Assembly: GCA_963835705.1 (NCBI GenBank) | Contig: CAWIGR010000009.1 | Coordinates: forward strand, 6,446 to 70,445 | Length of the DNA stretch: 64,000 nt | Reading direction: 5' to 3' | Source of the DNA: JACVRW01 sp963835705 | GTDB lineage: Bacteria; Actinomycetota; Thermoleophilia; Solirubrobacterales; Thermoleophilaceae | Shown: positions 1 through 7,612 of the stretch, one piece after another | How the letters are laid out: the number at the start of each line of letters is the position of its first letter | Numbering within the stretch: the first letter of the stretch is position 1 | The notes under the pieces: model-generated | What the model saw: only the letters and a program-made list of their open reading frames with translations | Database searches by the model: none | Told to the model about the DNA's origin: nothing | Position numbers and translations under genes: made by a program

Positions 1-424
1 CTATCGCGGAGCATGAGCACCACGCGATGAGGCGTGGCGAGCAGCCGCAGCTTCGCCTCCAGCCGCTGCCGCCGTTCGTGTCCCTCCAGCACGTCCGCGG
101 GCGTGCGTTCCCGCTCTGCATCGCGCGCCTCGACCATAGGGTCGAGCGCTTCGACCGGCTCCGGTCGCTGTCGCGCCGCCTGATTCAGCGCCGCGTTGTG
201 TGTGATTCGGAGTAGCCACGCGCGAAACGGTGCGTCTCCGCGAAATCCCCGAAGCCGGTGGAAGGCGCGAAGGACGCGTCCTGGCTCACGTCCTCGGCTT
301 CGGCGGGACCGACCGTGCGGGCTGCCACGCGATAGACCACATCTCGGTGGCGCTCGACAAGCGTTTCGAAAGCCGTGAGGTCGCCCGCCACCGTGCGATC
401 GACCAACTCCCGGTCGGGGTCCAT
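1..424 (-). pseudogene. ECF sigma factor, frameshifted and cut by the window edge
   Basis: Read from the ATG at 424, the protein starts MDPDREL and has a typical sigma region 2 start (LVERHRDVVYRVAARTVG, then AEDVSQDA). The frame is lost at about 271-280. In the next frame the expected continuation appears at once (LRAFHRLRGF, then FRAWLLRITHNAALN), followed by a linker and the start of region 4 (RRQRLEAKLRLL) up to the edge. Restoring one T after the DVSQDA codons rejoins the two halves, so this is a one-base deletion, either real or a consensus error. The family recruits RNA polymerase to stress or envelope promoters. The neighbour on the other strand is a secreted glycine-rich protein, a plausible but unproven target. 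Confidence 0.75.
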
Positions 425-600
425 CGCGCTGCCATTACCCACGCGGGCCAGCTCTCGACACACCCATTTCTTGGATAGGACCGAGCCCGGTCGAGCTCGG
501 TTACAGCCCACGGCCCAGAAGTTTGTAACCCGCCGGCCGCTCGCCCTGTCTTGAAGGGTTGCAGGAGACAACCTGACGCCCACCAGGGAGGAGATCCGCA

Positions 601-756
601 GTGCTCACAGCAGCGGTCGAGATAGTGCTAGCAGGCGAAGGCAGCAGCGAGCGGTCAAGTCTCGAGTGGGATGCCTACCGCAAGCTGGTCCGACGAGCGG
701 GTGCAGCTCGCACGCGCGAGTCCCGCAGGATTGGGCCTGGCAACGAAGAAACATGA
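601..756 (+). CDS. Small hypothetical protein (51 aa) with a strong ribosome binding site
   Basis: A GTG at 601 is preceded, six bases upstream, by an unusually strong Shine-Dalgarno (AGGGAGGAGA). The frame stays open for 51 codons to TGA at 754-756. The peptide begins MLTAAVEIVLAGEG and is rich in Arg and Ser in its second half, with no signal peptide or recognisable domain. It lies in the gap between the broken sigma gene and the glycine-rich protein and ends 65 bases before the start of that protein. It could be a small protein or a translated leader controlling the downstream gene. Function is unknown. The call rests mainly on the SD and frame. Confidence 0.4.
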   Translation: MLTAAVEIVLAGEGSSERSSLEWDAYRKLVRRAGAARTRESRRIGPGNEET

Positions 757-821
757 AGCTCGATACCGCACACGTTGCAACGACCCTGGAACTGCAACGA
801 CATCGAAAGGGAGTGAAATCA

Positions 822-1676
822 GTGTCAGCACGACGGATGGGTCTCGTCTTGAGCGTCCTGATCGGAGCCCTCCTCCTGCCTGCCCCGGCCTTGGCCCAGG
901 ACATTCCCGGCTGCTACGCCACCGGCGGCGCGGGCACCGGCGGCGTTGGCGGGTACGGCGGTGCTGGCGGCTACGGCGGTGCCGGTGGGTACGGTGGCTA
1001 CAGTGGCGCTGGCGGGTACGGCGGGTACGGCGGCGCTGGCGGGTACGGTGGCTACAGCGGTGCCGGTGGGTACGGCGGTTACAGCGGTGCTGGCGGCTAT
1101 GGCGGCTACAGCGGAGGCGGCGCTGGCGGCGCTGGCGGTGCTGGTGACAGCGGCGACGCCGCTGGCGGTGCTGGCTCAAACACCGGCGATGGTGGCGATG
1201 GCGGCGACGCGGCTGCTGGCGGTAACGGCGGTGACGCGGCTGCTGGCGGTAGCGGCGGCGCAGGCGCAGCTGGCGGCGCAGGCGGTGACGCGGCTGCTGG
1301 CGGTAGCGGCGGCGCAGGCGCAGGCGGCGGCGACGGTGCCGCTGGTGGCGTTGGCGGCGTCGGCGTGGGCGGTGCGGTCACGGCCAACTGCGATATCACC
1401 GTCAACGGCGGGATCACAATGACCGCTGGCGGGTCTGCAACGAGCGGCGCTGCGACGCCGGTGAGCACGACGACGGTGACCAACTTCGTCACCGTTGTCG
1501 TAGTCGTACGGGTCCGTGGCCACCGGCACGTGCGCCGCGTTCGTTGTCGCCTCCCCGCCCGAGTTGGGTCGCGAGATGCGAGCGGGCGGCAGCGCCGCCG
1601 GGCAGTTCGACGCTGCAAAGGGCGTGCGGGCCGACGATCGGAAGAGCGCCACTGGCACGTGCGCATCGTCCGGTGA
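822..1676 (+). CDS. Secreted glycine-rich repeat protein
   Basis: The GTG at 822 has an AGGGAG ribosome site about nine bases upstream and gives a clean signal peptide (SARRMGLVLSVLIGALLLP, cut after ALA). The mature protein starts QDIPGCYATGG and is then about 150 residues of Gly-Gly-Tyr-Gly/Ser-Gly-Ala repeats, changing to Gly-Asp-Ala-Ala-Ala-Gly-Gly repeats, followed by a short non-repetitive part with a cysteine (ANCDITVNGG) and a Thr/Val-rich segment. After about 1500 the frame becomes Arg/His-rich and unlike the rest. Another frame from about 1516 gives TGTCAAFVV and later TGTCASSGE, so a frameshift near 1505 is possible. Secretion and a structural surface role are inferred from composition. 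No enzyme domain is seen. Confidence 0.6.
   Translation: MSARRMGLVLSVLIGALLLPAPALAQDIPGCYATGGAGTGGVGGYGGAGGYGGAGGYGGYSGAGGYGGYGGAGGYGGYSGAGGYGGYSGAGGYGGYSGGGAGGAGGAGDSGDAAGGAGSNTGDGGDGGDAAAGGNGGDAAAGGSGGAGAAGGAGGDAAAGGSGGAGAGGGDGAAGGVGGVGVGGAVTANCDITVNGGITMTAGGSATSGAATPVSTTTVTNFVTVVVVVRVRGHRHVRRVRCRLPARVGSRDASGRQRRRAVRRCKGRAGRRSEERHWHVRIVR
940..1370 (+). repeat. Tandem coding repeats of the glycine-rich protein
   Basis: Short imperfect units (GGCGGGTACGGCGGTGCT and variants, 9-18 bases) repeat from about 940 to 1110. A second set with GGCGGTGACGCGGCTGCT units runs from about 1195 to 1330. They encode the Gly-Tyr and Gly-Asp-Ala blocks. Such arrays change length by slippage and can be collapsed in assemblies, so copy number is uncertain. 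Confidence 0.7.
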
Positions 1677-2302
1677 GGCGCGTCGGCGCCCGGTGACGGC
1701 TCGCGGTCGCGGCGGCGACGGCGGAGCAGGACCGTACGTCGTCTGCGCTACCGCAATGAGGCAATTGCGGCACTGCTCCAAGCAGGCGAGGCTGTTGCAT
1801 AAAGCCGTCTCGGAAAAGGTGCTGCGCGATCGCGGAGATGGCCACCAGAGCGGCTTGGTCTGACGACCTCGGGACGGACGCGCGTCTCGTGACGGATGCG
1901 ATGGCCGATTTTGGGACCCACCCTTAGAAACGATCCAGCGGCCTCGCCGGGGGTTTGTGCGACAGCCTCAGGCGAAAGGAGCAGCGGCGCCTCGTTCCTT
2001 TGCATGGCACGCAGGAGCGAGACGTGCGTTTCGCGTGCTCTGGGTGCGACGTATGCAGCGTCGCGGCCTCGCGGATCTGAAGTACGCGCGGCTGTCGGTA
2101 GTGGGTCACTTGACCGCAACGCGGCTGCGCGGATACTTCCGCGGCGTCGAGGGCAAGCAGGCTGGTTCCGCTGGGCTCGACCCCGCCCCGTAACAACACG
2201 CGGCCACCCGGGGCGGCGTCGAAGCTGAGGTCGCCGTGCCGACGCCCGCGGTCCCGCACGAGATCGTCGGTTGTTCGATTCAGGCCGGGAGGCGATTGGG
2301 GC
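1677..2302. other. Gene-poor stretch before the tRNA fragment
   Basis: Open frames on both strands here have mixed codon use, no good ribosome sites and no recognisable protein motifs. I see no gene that can be supported. It lies directly left of the tRNA-Val fragment, on the side where an integrated element would be expected. Confidence 0.4.
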
Positions 2303-2350
2303 TGTTGCCTCACACGCGAGAGGTCGCTGGTTCGAACCCAGCCGCGCCCA
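2303..2350 (+). other. 3' fragment of tRNA-Val(CAC), candidate attachment-site scar
   Basis: From about 2306 the sequence matches the 3' half of a tRNA: anticodon loop CTCACAC (anticodon CAC, Val), 3' anticodon strand GCGAG, variable loop AGGTC, T-arm GCTGG-TTCGAAC-CCAGC and 3' acceptor strand CGCGCCC with discriminator A at 2350. No matching 5' acceptor strand (GGGCGCG) or D-arm lies upstream, so this is not a working tRNA. Displaced 3' halves are the usual mark left when an integrase inserts an element into a tRNA gene. With this orientation the intact tRNA and the element should lie to the left, mostly outside the window. No integrase is visible here. Confidence 0.7.
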
Positions 2351-2529
2351 CTCCCCGGAAAGGCGCTGCGACCCGCGGCTTCGCTTCACGGATCACGCCG
2401 CATCGCGGTCGTCGGCGTCACCCGCGCGATCGGCGCCGGCGATTCGCAGGGCTCATGAGCCTCGACCATCCTCGATCCCTCGCCTTCAGCTCTGCCGGAT
2501 ACGCCGGACTGTCCGGCAACTCGAGATCC

Positions 2530-2766
2530 TTAAGTCGGGCGCTTCCGAGGCGTGTTGACCGCAGCCTGGCGCGTGTCCTCGAGCACCGTGAGCCTGGTCT
2601 CGTCCGCCTTCTCCCAGCGTCTCATGTACATCACCGGGTCCGGTGATATCTCGCCCGTCAGGATCATCGAGTCGGGCTCATCCCTGCTCTTGCCGTCGAG
2701 TCCCAGGGCCTTGCTCTGGCCTCGGCCGAGAAGATGGAGCCGTCTGCAGATGCTTTCGAGGCTCAT
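2530..2766 (-). CDS. Hypothetical protein (78 aa)
   Basis: An ATG at 2766 opens a 78-codon frame (MSLESICRRLHLLG, ending NTPRKRPT) whose third codon positions are mostly G/C, as in the firm genes of the window. The frame extends upstream of this ATG but codon bias drops there, which is why this start was chosen. No signal peptide, membrane segment or known domain is seen. It stands alone between the tRNA fragment and the Crp/Fnr regulator. Function unknown. Confidence 0.4.
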   Translation of the reverse strand: MSLESICRRLHLLGRGQSKALGLDGKSRDEPDSMILTGEISPDPVMYMRRWEKADETRLTVLEDTRQAAVNTPRKRPT

Positions 2767-3072
2767 GCGTGATCCAATCGATCCCCATCGCTTCGCCCGG
2801 TGCTCTTTCGACTGGCGGCCAGCGGACCTGTAGACCGGAACCGTCTTCGCCTCGCGCCCCTTCCCGTGCTCCGACGATGACGCCGCGGCGCCACCACGAT
2901 CAGGGCGGCCACAACGTTCAGTGCTGCCAATCCTCGGTGCAACGGAATCGCTCCTCCGGTCATGGATGCGTGTCGCACGCATCGTCACGTTCACCGCCCG
3001 GCCCGACCACGTCGTGGTTCACGCCGTTGTGCGTAATCGTTCACAGTCCGGCGCGACGACGCCCGAGATGAG
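2767..3072. other. Intergenic, no gene seen
   Basis: About 300 bases with no supported frame on either strand. The right part must hold the promoter of the Crp/Fnr gene, but I could not pick out convincing boxes. Confidence 0.35.
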
Positions 3073-3807
3073 ATGCTCTGGCGAATGACGACGGAGGGTT
3101 TCCTCGCGTCCCTGTCCGTCGAGGAGGCGGACGCATTTCAGGCCGCCGGTTTCCGACGCCCCTACGGAGCGAACGTCACGCTCCTACACCAGGCCGACGA
3201 GGCCGGATCGGTCATGGTCTTGCTGCGCGGCCGCGCCAAGATCGCCGTCACCGAGTCCGGCCGCGAGGCCATCTTCGGCGTTGTGGGCCCAGGTGACCTG
3301 ATCGGCGAGCTCGCCGCGATCGAAAACAGCCCGCGCTCGACGACGGTTACGACGCTCGAGCGCGTGGAAGCGCTGGTCCTCTCACGCTCGGATTTCCTGG
3401 CTCTCTTGGATCGGCATCCACGCATCGCGCTGGTGATCCTGCGCATGGTTGCGCGCCGCCTGCGCTACGCGGATGCCCAGCGGACGCAGTTCGCGACGAT
3501 GGATGTAGCGGGACGCCTCGCGCAGCGGCTGTTGGAGCTTTGCGAGCGCTTCGGCACTGAACGCGACCGTGGGATCGAGATCACCCTGCCACTCTCGCAG
3601 GAGGAGCTGGCCAACTGGGCCGGCGCGTCGCGCGAGGCTGTCAGCAAGGCGTTCCAGCAGCTACGCACGCTGCAGATCGTCGAGACCGGGCGCCGTCGCG
3701 TGACCGTGCTCGACTTCGCCGCGCTGCAGCGTCACGCTCAGTGGCCGGCGGAAGCCGGCCCGGTTCCGACGTCCGGCGGGCCTGCCTACACGGACGGCCC
3801 GCGTTGA
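3073..3807 (+). CDS. Crp/Fnr family transcriptional regulator
   Basis: A 244-residue protein of usual length for the family. Residues of about 25-125 form the cyclic-nucleotide-binding-type beta barrel (VMVLLRGRAKIAVTESG, then FGVVGPGDLIGELAAIE with the GDLIGELA turn). A long dimer helix follows (about 130-155). The winged helix-turn-helix lies at about 185-235 (LPLSQEELANWAGASREAVS). The ligand is unknown: the barrel is not Fnr-like, because no N-terminal Cys cluster for iron-sulphur is present. ATG at 3085 is an alternative start. It is a lone gene, so its targets cannot be read from context. Confidence 0.92.
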   Translation: MLWRMTTEGFLASLSVEEADAFQAAGFRRPYGANVTLLHQADEAGSVMVLLRGRAKIAVTESGREAIFGVVGPGDLIGELAAIENSPRSTTVTTLERVEALVLSRSDFLALLDRHPRIALVILRMVARRLRYADAQRTQFATMDVAGRLAQRLLELCERFGTERDRGIEITLPLSQEELANWAGASREAVSKAFQQLRTLQIVETGRRRVTVLDFAALQRHAQWPAEAGPVPTSGGPAYTDGPR

Positions 3808-4121
3808 CCGTTCAGCGCGGCCGTGGCGCCAGCGCGCCTGTCCAGCGCGACCGCCTTCAACCCGCCCCGCCGTGGTACAGGTCGCTCCTCGTGGCCACCT
3901 GACAGCCGGGCGGGAACGGGCAATCGCTCACCGGATCCACCCGACGGCGAAGGGTGAGGTGACCGCCGGCGAGGTCAGGCGCGAGGCCATCAGGGGTTTC
4001 TCAGGCGACACGCTCCAGACCGCGACGATCGCGATGACGACGGTATACCCAGTGCGACAACATGAACCAGGTACCGGCGCTGATCGACGAACACGCCGGC
4101 TAGCGGTGTGGCGACGGTCCG
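3808..4121. other. Intergenic, no clear gene
   Basis: About 310 bases. A minus-strand frame near 3930-4050 encodes a short hydrophobic stretch (VVIAIVAVWSV) but has no good start or ribosome site. I do not call it. Confidence 0.35.
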
Positions 4122-4286
4122 CTAGGTCGCCGGGCACTGCTCCCACTCGTGCGTCCCGCCGCACCTCGCGCAGTTCTTGACGAGGACGAGCTTGCGAGCT
4201 TCGGCCTGGTGCTTGGCGCGCTGGCGTCGCGTCGCCGTCCCGAGCACCACCTTCGCCTTCTTGCCCTGCTGGACGGCGCGAGCCAC
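4122..4286 (-). CDS. Small putative zinc-knuckle protein (54 aa)
   Basis: From GTG at 4286 to TAG at 4122-4124. The first 30 residues are Lys/Arg/Gln-rich (MARAVQQGKKAKVV). The C-terminal part is RKLVLVKNCARCGGTHEW followed by EQCPAT, that is Cys-x2-Cys-x3-His-x4-Cys, a compact metal-binding knuckle resembling the CCHC nucleic-acid-binding type (which has x4 before the His). The basic tail plus knuckle suggests RNA or DNA binding. Codon third positions are nearly all G/C. No strong ribosome site is visible. Neighbours give no functional clue. Confidence 0.45.
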   Translation of the reverse strand: MARAVQQGKKAKVVLGTATRRQRAKHQAEARKLVLVKNCARCGGTHEWEQCPAT

Positions 4287-4466
4287 GGAGGGATTCTAAG
4301 ACGCTTGTCTAACCGTCGAGCGCCGCGAGGCGAGCGCCGCGAGGCGAGCGCCGCCGAGTAGCTGCGCGGGCAAAAGCGCGGGCAAACCGTTGCCCACGAG
4401 GCGATTCCATATGGGCCGATATGGGCTCGGCGGCGCTGTCTAGAGCGCTATCTGGCGCCCTAGGGC

Positions 4467-4598
4467 GTGGCCGTACAGAAGAAGGGCTTCTGGCCGTTCC
4501 CGAAGCCGCCGACGCCCGGCACCGGCTCCATCAGGAGCTTGCTCCGCGTGGAGCCCTCGCTGCCGCGGCGGCCGGCGTTCGGGGAGGGGGACGGCTAG
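4467..4598 (+). CDS. Possible very small protein (43 aa)
   Basis: A GTG directly after an in-frame TAG opens 43 codons (MAVQKKGFWPFPKPPTPGTG, ending GEGDG) with almost exclusively G/C third positions, as in real genes here. It is Pro/Gly-rich with a basic, aromatic start. It ends 11 bases before the convergent ArsR gene. There is no clear ribosome site and no known family, so it could also be the surviving end of a lost gene. Confidence 0.28.
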   Translation: MAVQKKGFWPFPKPPTPGTGSIRSLLRVEPSLPRRPAFGEGDG

Positions 4599-4608
4599 GG
4601 CCGGGCCG

Positions 4609-4935
4609 CTACGGCGCGGCCTGGAGGATCGTCCCGAGCAGCCCCGGGAAGCGGGCCTCGAGGTCGTCGCGGCGCAGGCTGCTGAGGCGCATCGTGCCCT
4701 GCTGGCGCTGCTGGATCAGGCCGGACTCGCGCAGCACCCGGAAGTGGTGCGTGCAGGTGGACTTCGTGACGCCCACGTCGAAGCTCCCGCAGGCACGCTC
4801 CTGGCCCTCGGCCAGCCCAGCCACGATCTCGAGCCGCACCGGGTCGCTGAGCGCGTGCAGCACGGCGGGCAGGTCCAGATCGTCGCGCGCGGGGTGCGAG
4901 ATCTCGTGTGCGGGTGCGGTGGACGCAGCGGTCAT
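4609..4935 (-). CDS. ArsR/SmtB-type helix-turn-helix repressor
   Basis: 108 residues. Residues 25-95 form the winged helix-turn-helix: LHALSDPVRLEIVAGLAEG, the recognition region SFDVGVTKSTCTHHFRVLRE, and the wing (GLIQQRQQGTMRLSSLRRDD). The TKSTCTHHFRVLRESGLI segment is the ArsR recognition helix. The Cys-Thr-His-His sits in this helix as in many relatives that do not bind metal, and there is no ELCVCDL metal site, so the inducer is not predictable. It is divergent from the 63-codon gene at 5007 and both probably share the operator region 4937-4981. Confidence 0.9.
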   Translation of the reverse strand: MTAASTAPAHEISHPARDDLDLPAVLHALSDPVRLEIVAGLAEGQERACGSFDVGVTKSTCTHHFRVLRESGLIQQRQQGTMRLSSLRRDDLEARFPGLLGTILQAAP

Positions 4936-4936
4936 T

Positions 4937-4981
4937 GTACGAAAGACATCGAACTTTTGTTAAGGTACGACGTCCATCGTA
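4937..4981. promoter_or_regulatory. Repeated putative ArsR operator
   Basis: In the 71-base divergent gap there are two copies of GTACGA-N5-ATCG, at 4937-4951 and 4965-4979. The second is also an inverted repeat (TACGA-N6-TCGTA, 4966-4981). Placement directly upstream of the ArsR start suits autorepression and control of the rightward gene. Confidence 0.45.
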
Positions 4982-5006
4982 GTAGACCCTGGAACCCAGG
5001 AGGGGC

Positions 5007-5198
5007 ATGGCCGACACACGGGACACCGACGCGACGCGGGACTCGCGGTTCGAGCGGGGCGACGCCGCGCTGCTGGCGCAGTACATCCACGAGCTCTCGG
5101 AGCGGCATGGCCCCGTGGGTCAGGCTGCCCGCAGGGCGGGCGCCGGCAGCACCGGAGCGGCGTCCGTCAGGAGCGGCGGGGAGTCGACGGACGCCTGA
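5007..5198 (+). CDS. Small hypothetical protein (63 aa), divergent from ArsR
   Basis: The ATG at 5007 follows a good ribosome site (AGGAGGGG, about four bases away). The N-terminal half (MADTRDTDATRDSRFERGDA, then ALLAQYIHELSERHG) looks like a charged amphipathic helix. The C-terminal half is low-complexity Ala/Gly/Ser and overlaps the opposite-strand gene at 5120-5335 by 79 bases, so the true end may be earlier if an indel is present. No known domain. It is likely under ArsR control because of the shared gap. Confidence 0.45.
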   Translation: MADTRDTDATRDSRFERGDAALLAQYIHELSERHGPVGQAARRAGAGSTGAASVRSGGESTDA

Positions 5199-5335
5199 GC
5201 CGCCATGGCGGCCTCACGGTGTCGGCACAGCTCGGCGTGAAGCTGTCCGGCGGGGAGGCGTCCGGCGAGGAAGGAGGCGAGCGCTCTCTGCTCTCCTTGG
5301 GTCAGCCGGCCCGCCGATGCCATTCCGTGGCTCAT
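5120..5335 (-). CDS. Small hypothetical protein (71 aa)
   Basis: From ATG at 5335. Residues 9-40 (RLTQGEQRALASFLAG, then RLPAGQLHAELCRHREA) read like a small helical protein. The rest is Ala/Pro-rich. An AAGGAG lies 13 bases upstream and a GAGGTG abuts the start. Codon bias favours this strand over the overlapping plus frame. It is divergent from the SRPBCC gene and convergent with the 5007 gene. Function unknown. Confidence 0.4.
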   Translation of the reverse strand: MSHGMASAGRLTQGEQRALASFLAGRLPAGQLHAELCRHREAAMAAQASVDSPPLLTDAAPVLPAPALRAA

Positions 5336-5836
5336 CACCTCGCTCGTTCTCCTTACCCTCTCGACCTCCTGCAAACCCTTACGCGCGATCAGCTGCTCCC
5401 CGGCGACCCGGACACCGTGTTCGGGTTCTTCGCCGACGCGTTCAACCTGGAGGCGATCACCCCGCCGTGGCTTCGATTCCGGGTCGCGACGCCGGGGCCG
5501 GTACGGATGGCCGCCGGCACCCTGATCGAGTACCGTCTGCGGCTTCACCGCATCCCGATCCGGTGGCTCACGCGGATCGAGGTCTGGGAGCCCGGCGCGC
5601 GCTTCGTGGACGTCCAGGTCCGCGGTCCCTACCGGGTCTGGCATCACACCCACTCGTTCGAGCCCCACGCGGGAGGCACGCTCGTGCGCGACACCGTCCG
5701 CTACGACCTCCCGCTCGGGCCGATCGGGCGCATCGCCGACGCGGCCTTCGTGCGGCGCGACCTCGAGCGCATCTTCGACTTCCGCCACGAACAGGTTGCC
5801 CGCCGCCTCGGCGACGGCACGATCTCGGCAGCCTGA
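5327..5836 (+). CDS. SRPBCC (START-like) ligand-binding domain protein
   Basis: Family similarity begins at about residue 15 (LQTLTRDQLLPGDPDTVFGF) and runs to the end: FFADAFNLEAITPPWLRFRV, then GTLIEYRLRLHRIPIRWLTR, then FEPHAGGTLVRDTVRYDLPL. This is the hydrophobic-cavity fold of the polyketide cyclase/CoxG-like superfamily, about 150 residues. The true start is unclear: GTG at 5327 is the nearest standard start, CTG at 5369 would begin exactly at the conserved part, and the frame is open back to 5219. The ligand cannot be predicted. It lies 24 bases before the ABC exporter operon, so it may be co-transcribed. Confidence 0.75.
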   Translation: MAHHLARSPYPLDLLQTLTRDQLLPGDPDTVFGFFADAFNLEAITPPWLRFRVATPGPVRMAAGTLIEYRLRLHRIPIRWLTRIEVWEPGARFVDVQVRGPYRVWHHTHSFEPHAGGTLVRDTVRYDLPLGPIGRIADAAFVRRDLERIFDFRHEQVARRLGDGTISAA

Positions 5837-5860
5837 GCTCCGCGTACTCTTGGTAAGCGA

Positions 5861-7612
5861 ATGCGCACCTTCTGGAGACTGCTCGGGTTTCTCCGGCCAT
5901 ACCGCCGTGAGGTCCTCGTCTCCTTCGCGCTCGCCGCGGCGGCGATGGGCTCCGGAGTGCTCATCCCCTACCTCGTGGGCCACACGATCGACGAGATCAG
6001 GGGCGGGTCCGTCGACCTCTGGCCGCTCGCGGGGGCGGTGGCCGCGGCCGGCGTGCTGCGGCTGGGGTTCAGCGTGTCGCGCCGGCTGGTGGCCGGACGT
6101 GTCTCGCTCGGGGTGGAGTACGACCTGCGCAACCGGATGTACGAGCACCTGCACTCGCTGGAGCTGGGCTTCTTCGACATGCAGCAGACCGGGCAGCTCA
6201 TGTCGCGCGCCACGGTCGACCTGCAGTCGGTGCGCTTCTTCCTCGGCTACGGCCTGATCTTCATCCTGCAGTCCGCGCTGACGATCCTGATCGCCGCCGG
6301 CGTCATGCTCGCCGTGGCGCCCGAGCTGGCTCTTGTCGCGCTCGCCCCCATGCCGTTCGTGATCTGGATCTCGTTCCGGTTCGGGCGCCGCAACCGGCCG
6401 GCCTCGCAGGAGGTGCAGCAGCGAATCGCCGAGCTGACCGCCGAGGCCGAGGAGAACATCGGCGGCGTGCGGGTGGTGAAGGCGTTCGCCCAGGAGGAGC
6501 GCCAGCTGCGCCGCTTCCGCCACACCGTGAGGAGGGTCTTCGACCAGTCGATGGTGTCCACGCGGCTGCGCGCCTTCTACTCGCCGTTCATCGGCTTCCT
6601 CCCCCAGCTCGGGCTGGCGGCCGTCCTGTTCGTGGGCGGACGCCAGGCAATCCGCGGCGAGATCACGATCGGCGAGTTCGTCGCCTTCTACGGCTACGTG
6701 CTGCTGCTCACTTCGCCGATGCGGATGCTCGGGATCGCGTTGGGGATGGCACAGCGTGCGGTGGCGAGCGGGCAGCGTGTGTTCGAGCTGCTCGACCGCG
6801 AGCCGCGGCTCACGGCGCCGCCCGGAGCGCCGCCGCTCCCGCCTGGGGACGGGCGCGTGGAGCTGCGCGACGTCTGCTTCGAGTACGAGGGCACCGAGCC
6901 GGTGCTACGCGGGATCGACCTCGACGTGGAGGCGGGGAAGACGGTCGCCCTCGTGGGCCCCACCGGCTCCGGCAAGACGACCCTCGTCATGCTGATCCCG
7001 CGGCTGTACGACGTGACCCGCGGGGCCGTGCTGGTGGACGGCGCGGACGTGCGTTCGGTGGATCCGGCGTCGCTGCGGCGCGAGGTGGCGGTGGTGTCCG
7101 ACGACGCCTTCCTGTTCTCGGCGAGCCTGCGCGACAACATCGCCTACGCGCGCCCGTCGGCGGACGACTTCGAGGTGGTCGCGGCCGCCGAGCGCGCCGG
7201 CCTGGGCGGGCTGGTCGACGACCTCCCCGACGGTCTCGACACGCTGGTCGGCGAGCGCGGGCTGACGCTGAGCGGCGGCCAGCGCCAGCGCGTCGCGATC
7301 GCGCGCGCCCTGCTCGCGGAGCCGCGCATCCTGATCCTCGACGACGCGACGTCGAGCGTCGACGCCACCACCGAGAGCCAGATCAAGGCGGCGCTCGCCG
7401 AGGTGATGGAGGGGCGGACCACGTTCGTGATCGCGCACCGGTTGTCCACGATCGCGCTGGCCGACGAGGTCGTGGTGATCGAGGACGGCCGCGTGGCGGC
7501 GCGCGGCACGCACGAGGAGCTGCTGGACGACTCCGAGCTGTACCGCGAGATCGCCGAGAAGGGCCTGCCGGAGCAGGTGTTCCTCACGCGCGCGGAGGTG
7601 GCGAACCTGTGA
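5861..7612 (+). CDS. ABC exporter half-transporter A (degenerate ATP site)
   Basis: 583 residues: six membrane helices (about 15-300), then a nucleotide-binding domain with Walker A GPTGSGKT (about 365), signature LSGGQRQRVAIARALL, Walker B ILILDD and H-loop IAHRLST. The catalytic glutamate after Walker B is replaced by Asp (LDDATSSVD where LDEATS is usual). The four-base overlap with the second half-transporter, whose Walker B is normal, is the hallmark of heterodimeric exporters such as TM287/288 or BmrCD with one consensus and one degenerate ATPase site. Substrate (drug, lipid or peptide) cannot be told. Confidence 0.93.
   Translation: MRTFWRLLGFLRPYRREVLVSFALAAAAMGSGVLIPYLVGHTIDEIRGGSVDLWPLAGAVAAAGVLRLGFSVSRRLVAGRVSLGVEYDLRNRMYEHLHSLELGFFDMQQTGQLMSRATVDLQSVRFFLGYGLIFILQSALTILIAAGVMLAVAPELALVALAPMPFVIWISFRFGRRNRPASQEVQQRIAELTAEAEENIGGVRVVKAFAQEERQLRRFRHTVRRVFDQSMVSTRLRAFYSPFIGFLPQLGLAAVLFVGGRQAIRGEITIGEFVAFYGYVLLLTSPMRMLGIALGMAQRAVASGQRVFELLDREPRLTAPPGAPPLPPGDGRVELRDVCFEYEGTEPVLRGIDLDVEAGKTVALVGPTGSGKTTLVMLIPRLYDVTRGAVLVDGADVRSVDPASLRREVAVVSDDAFLFSASLRDNIAYARPSADDFEVVAAAERAGLGGLVDDLPDGLDTLVGERGLTLSGGQRQRVAIARALLAEPRILILDDATSSVDATTESQIKAALAEVMEGRTTFVIAHRLSTIALADEVVVIEDGRVAARGTHEELLDDSELYREIAEKGLPEQVFLTRAEVANL

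Noticed and set aside
1748..2389. Minus-strand frame of 213 codons containing GSNQRPLACE
   Set aside because: That peptide is what the antisense of a tRNA encodes. The frame is an artefact of the tRNA fragment and has poor codon bias.
4319..4357. Direct repeat GCGCCGCGAGGCGA, two copies in tandem
   Set aside because: Too short and simple. No palindrome or array nearby and no link to a gene.
5120..6523. Minus-strand frame of 467 codons
   Set aside because: Except for its last 71 codons (called separately) it is the shadow of the SRPBCC and ABC genes.
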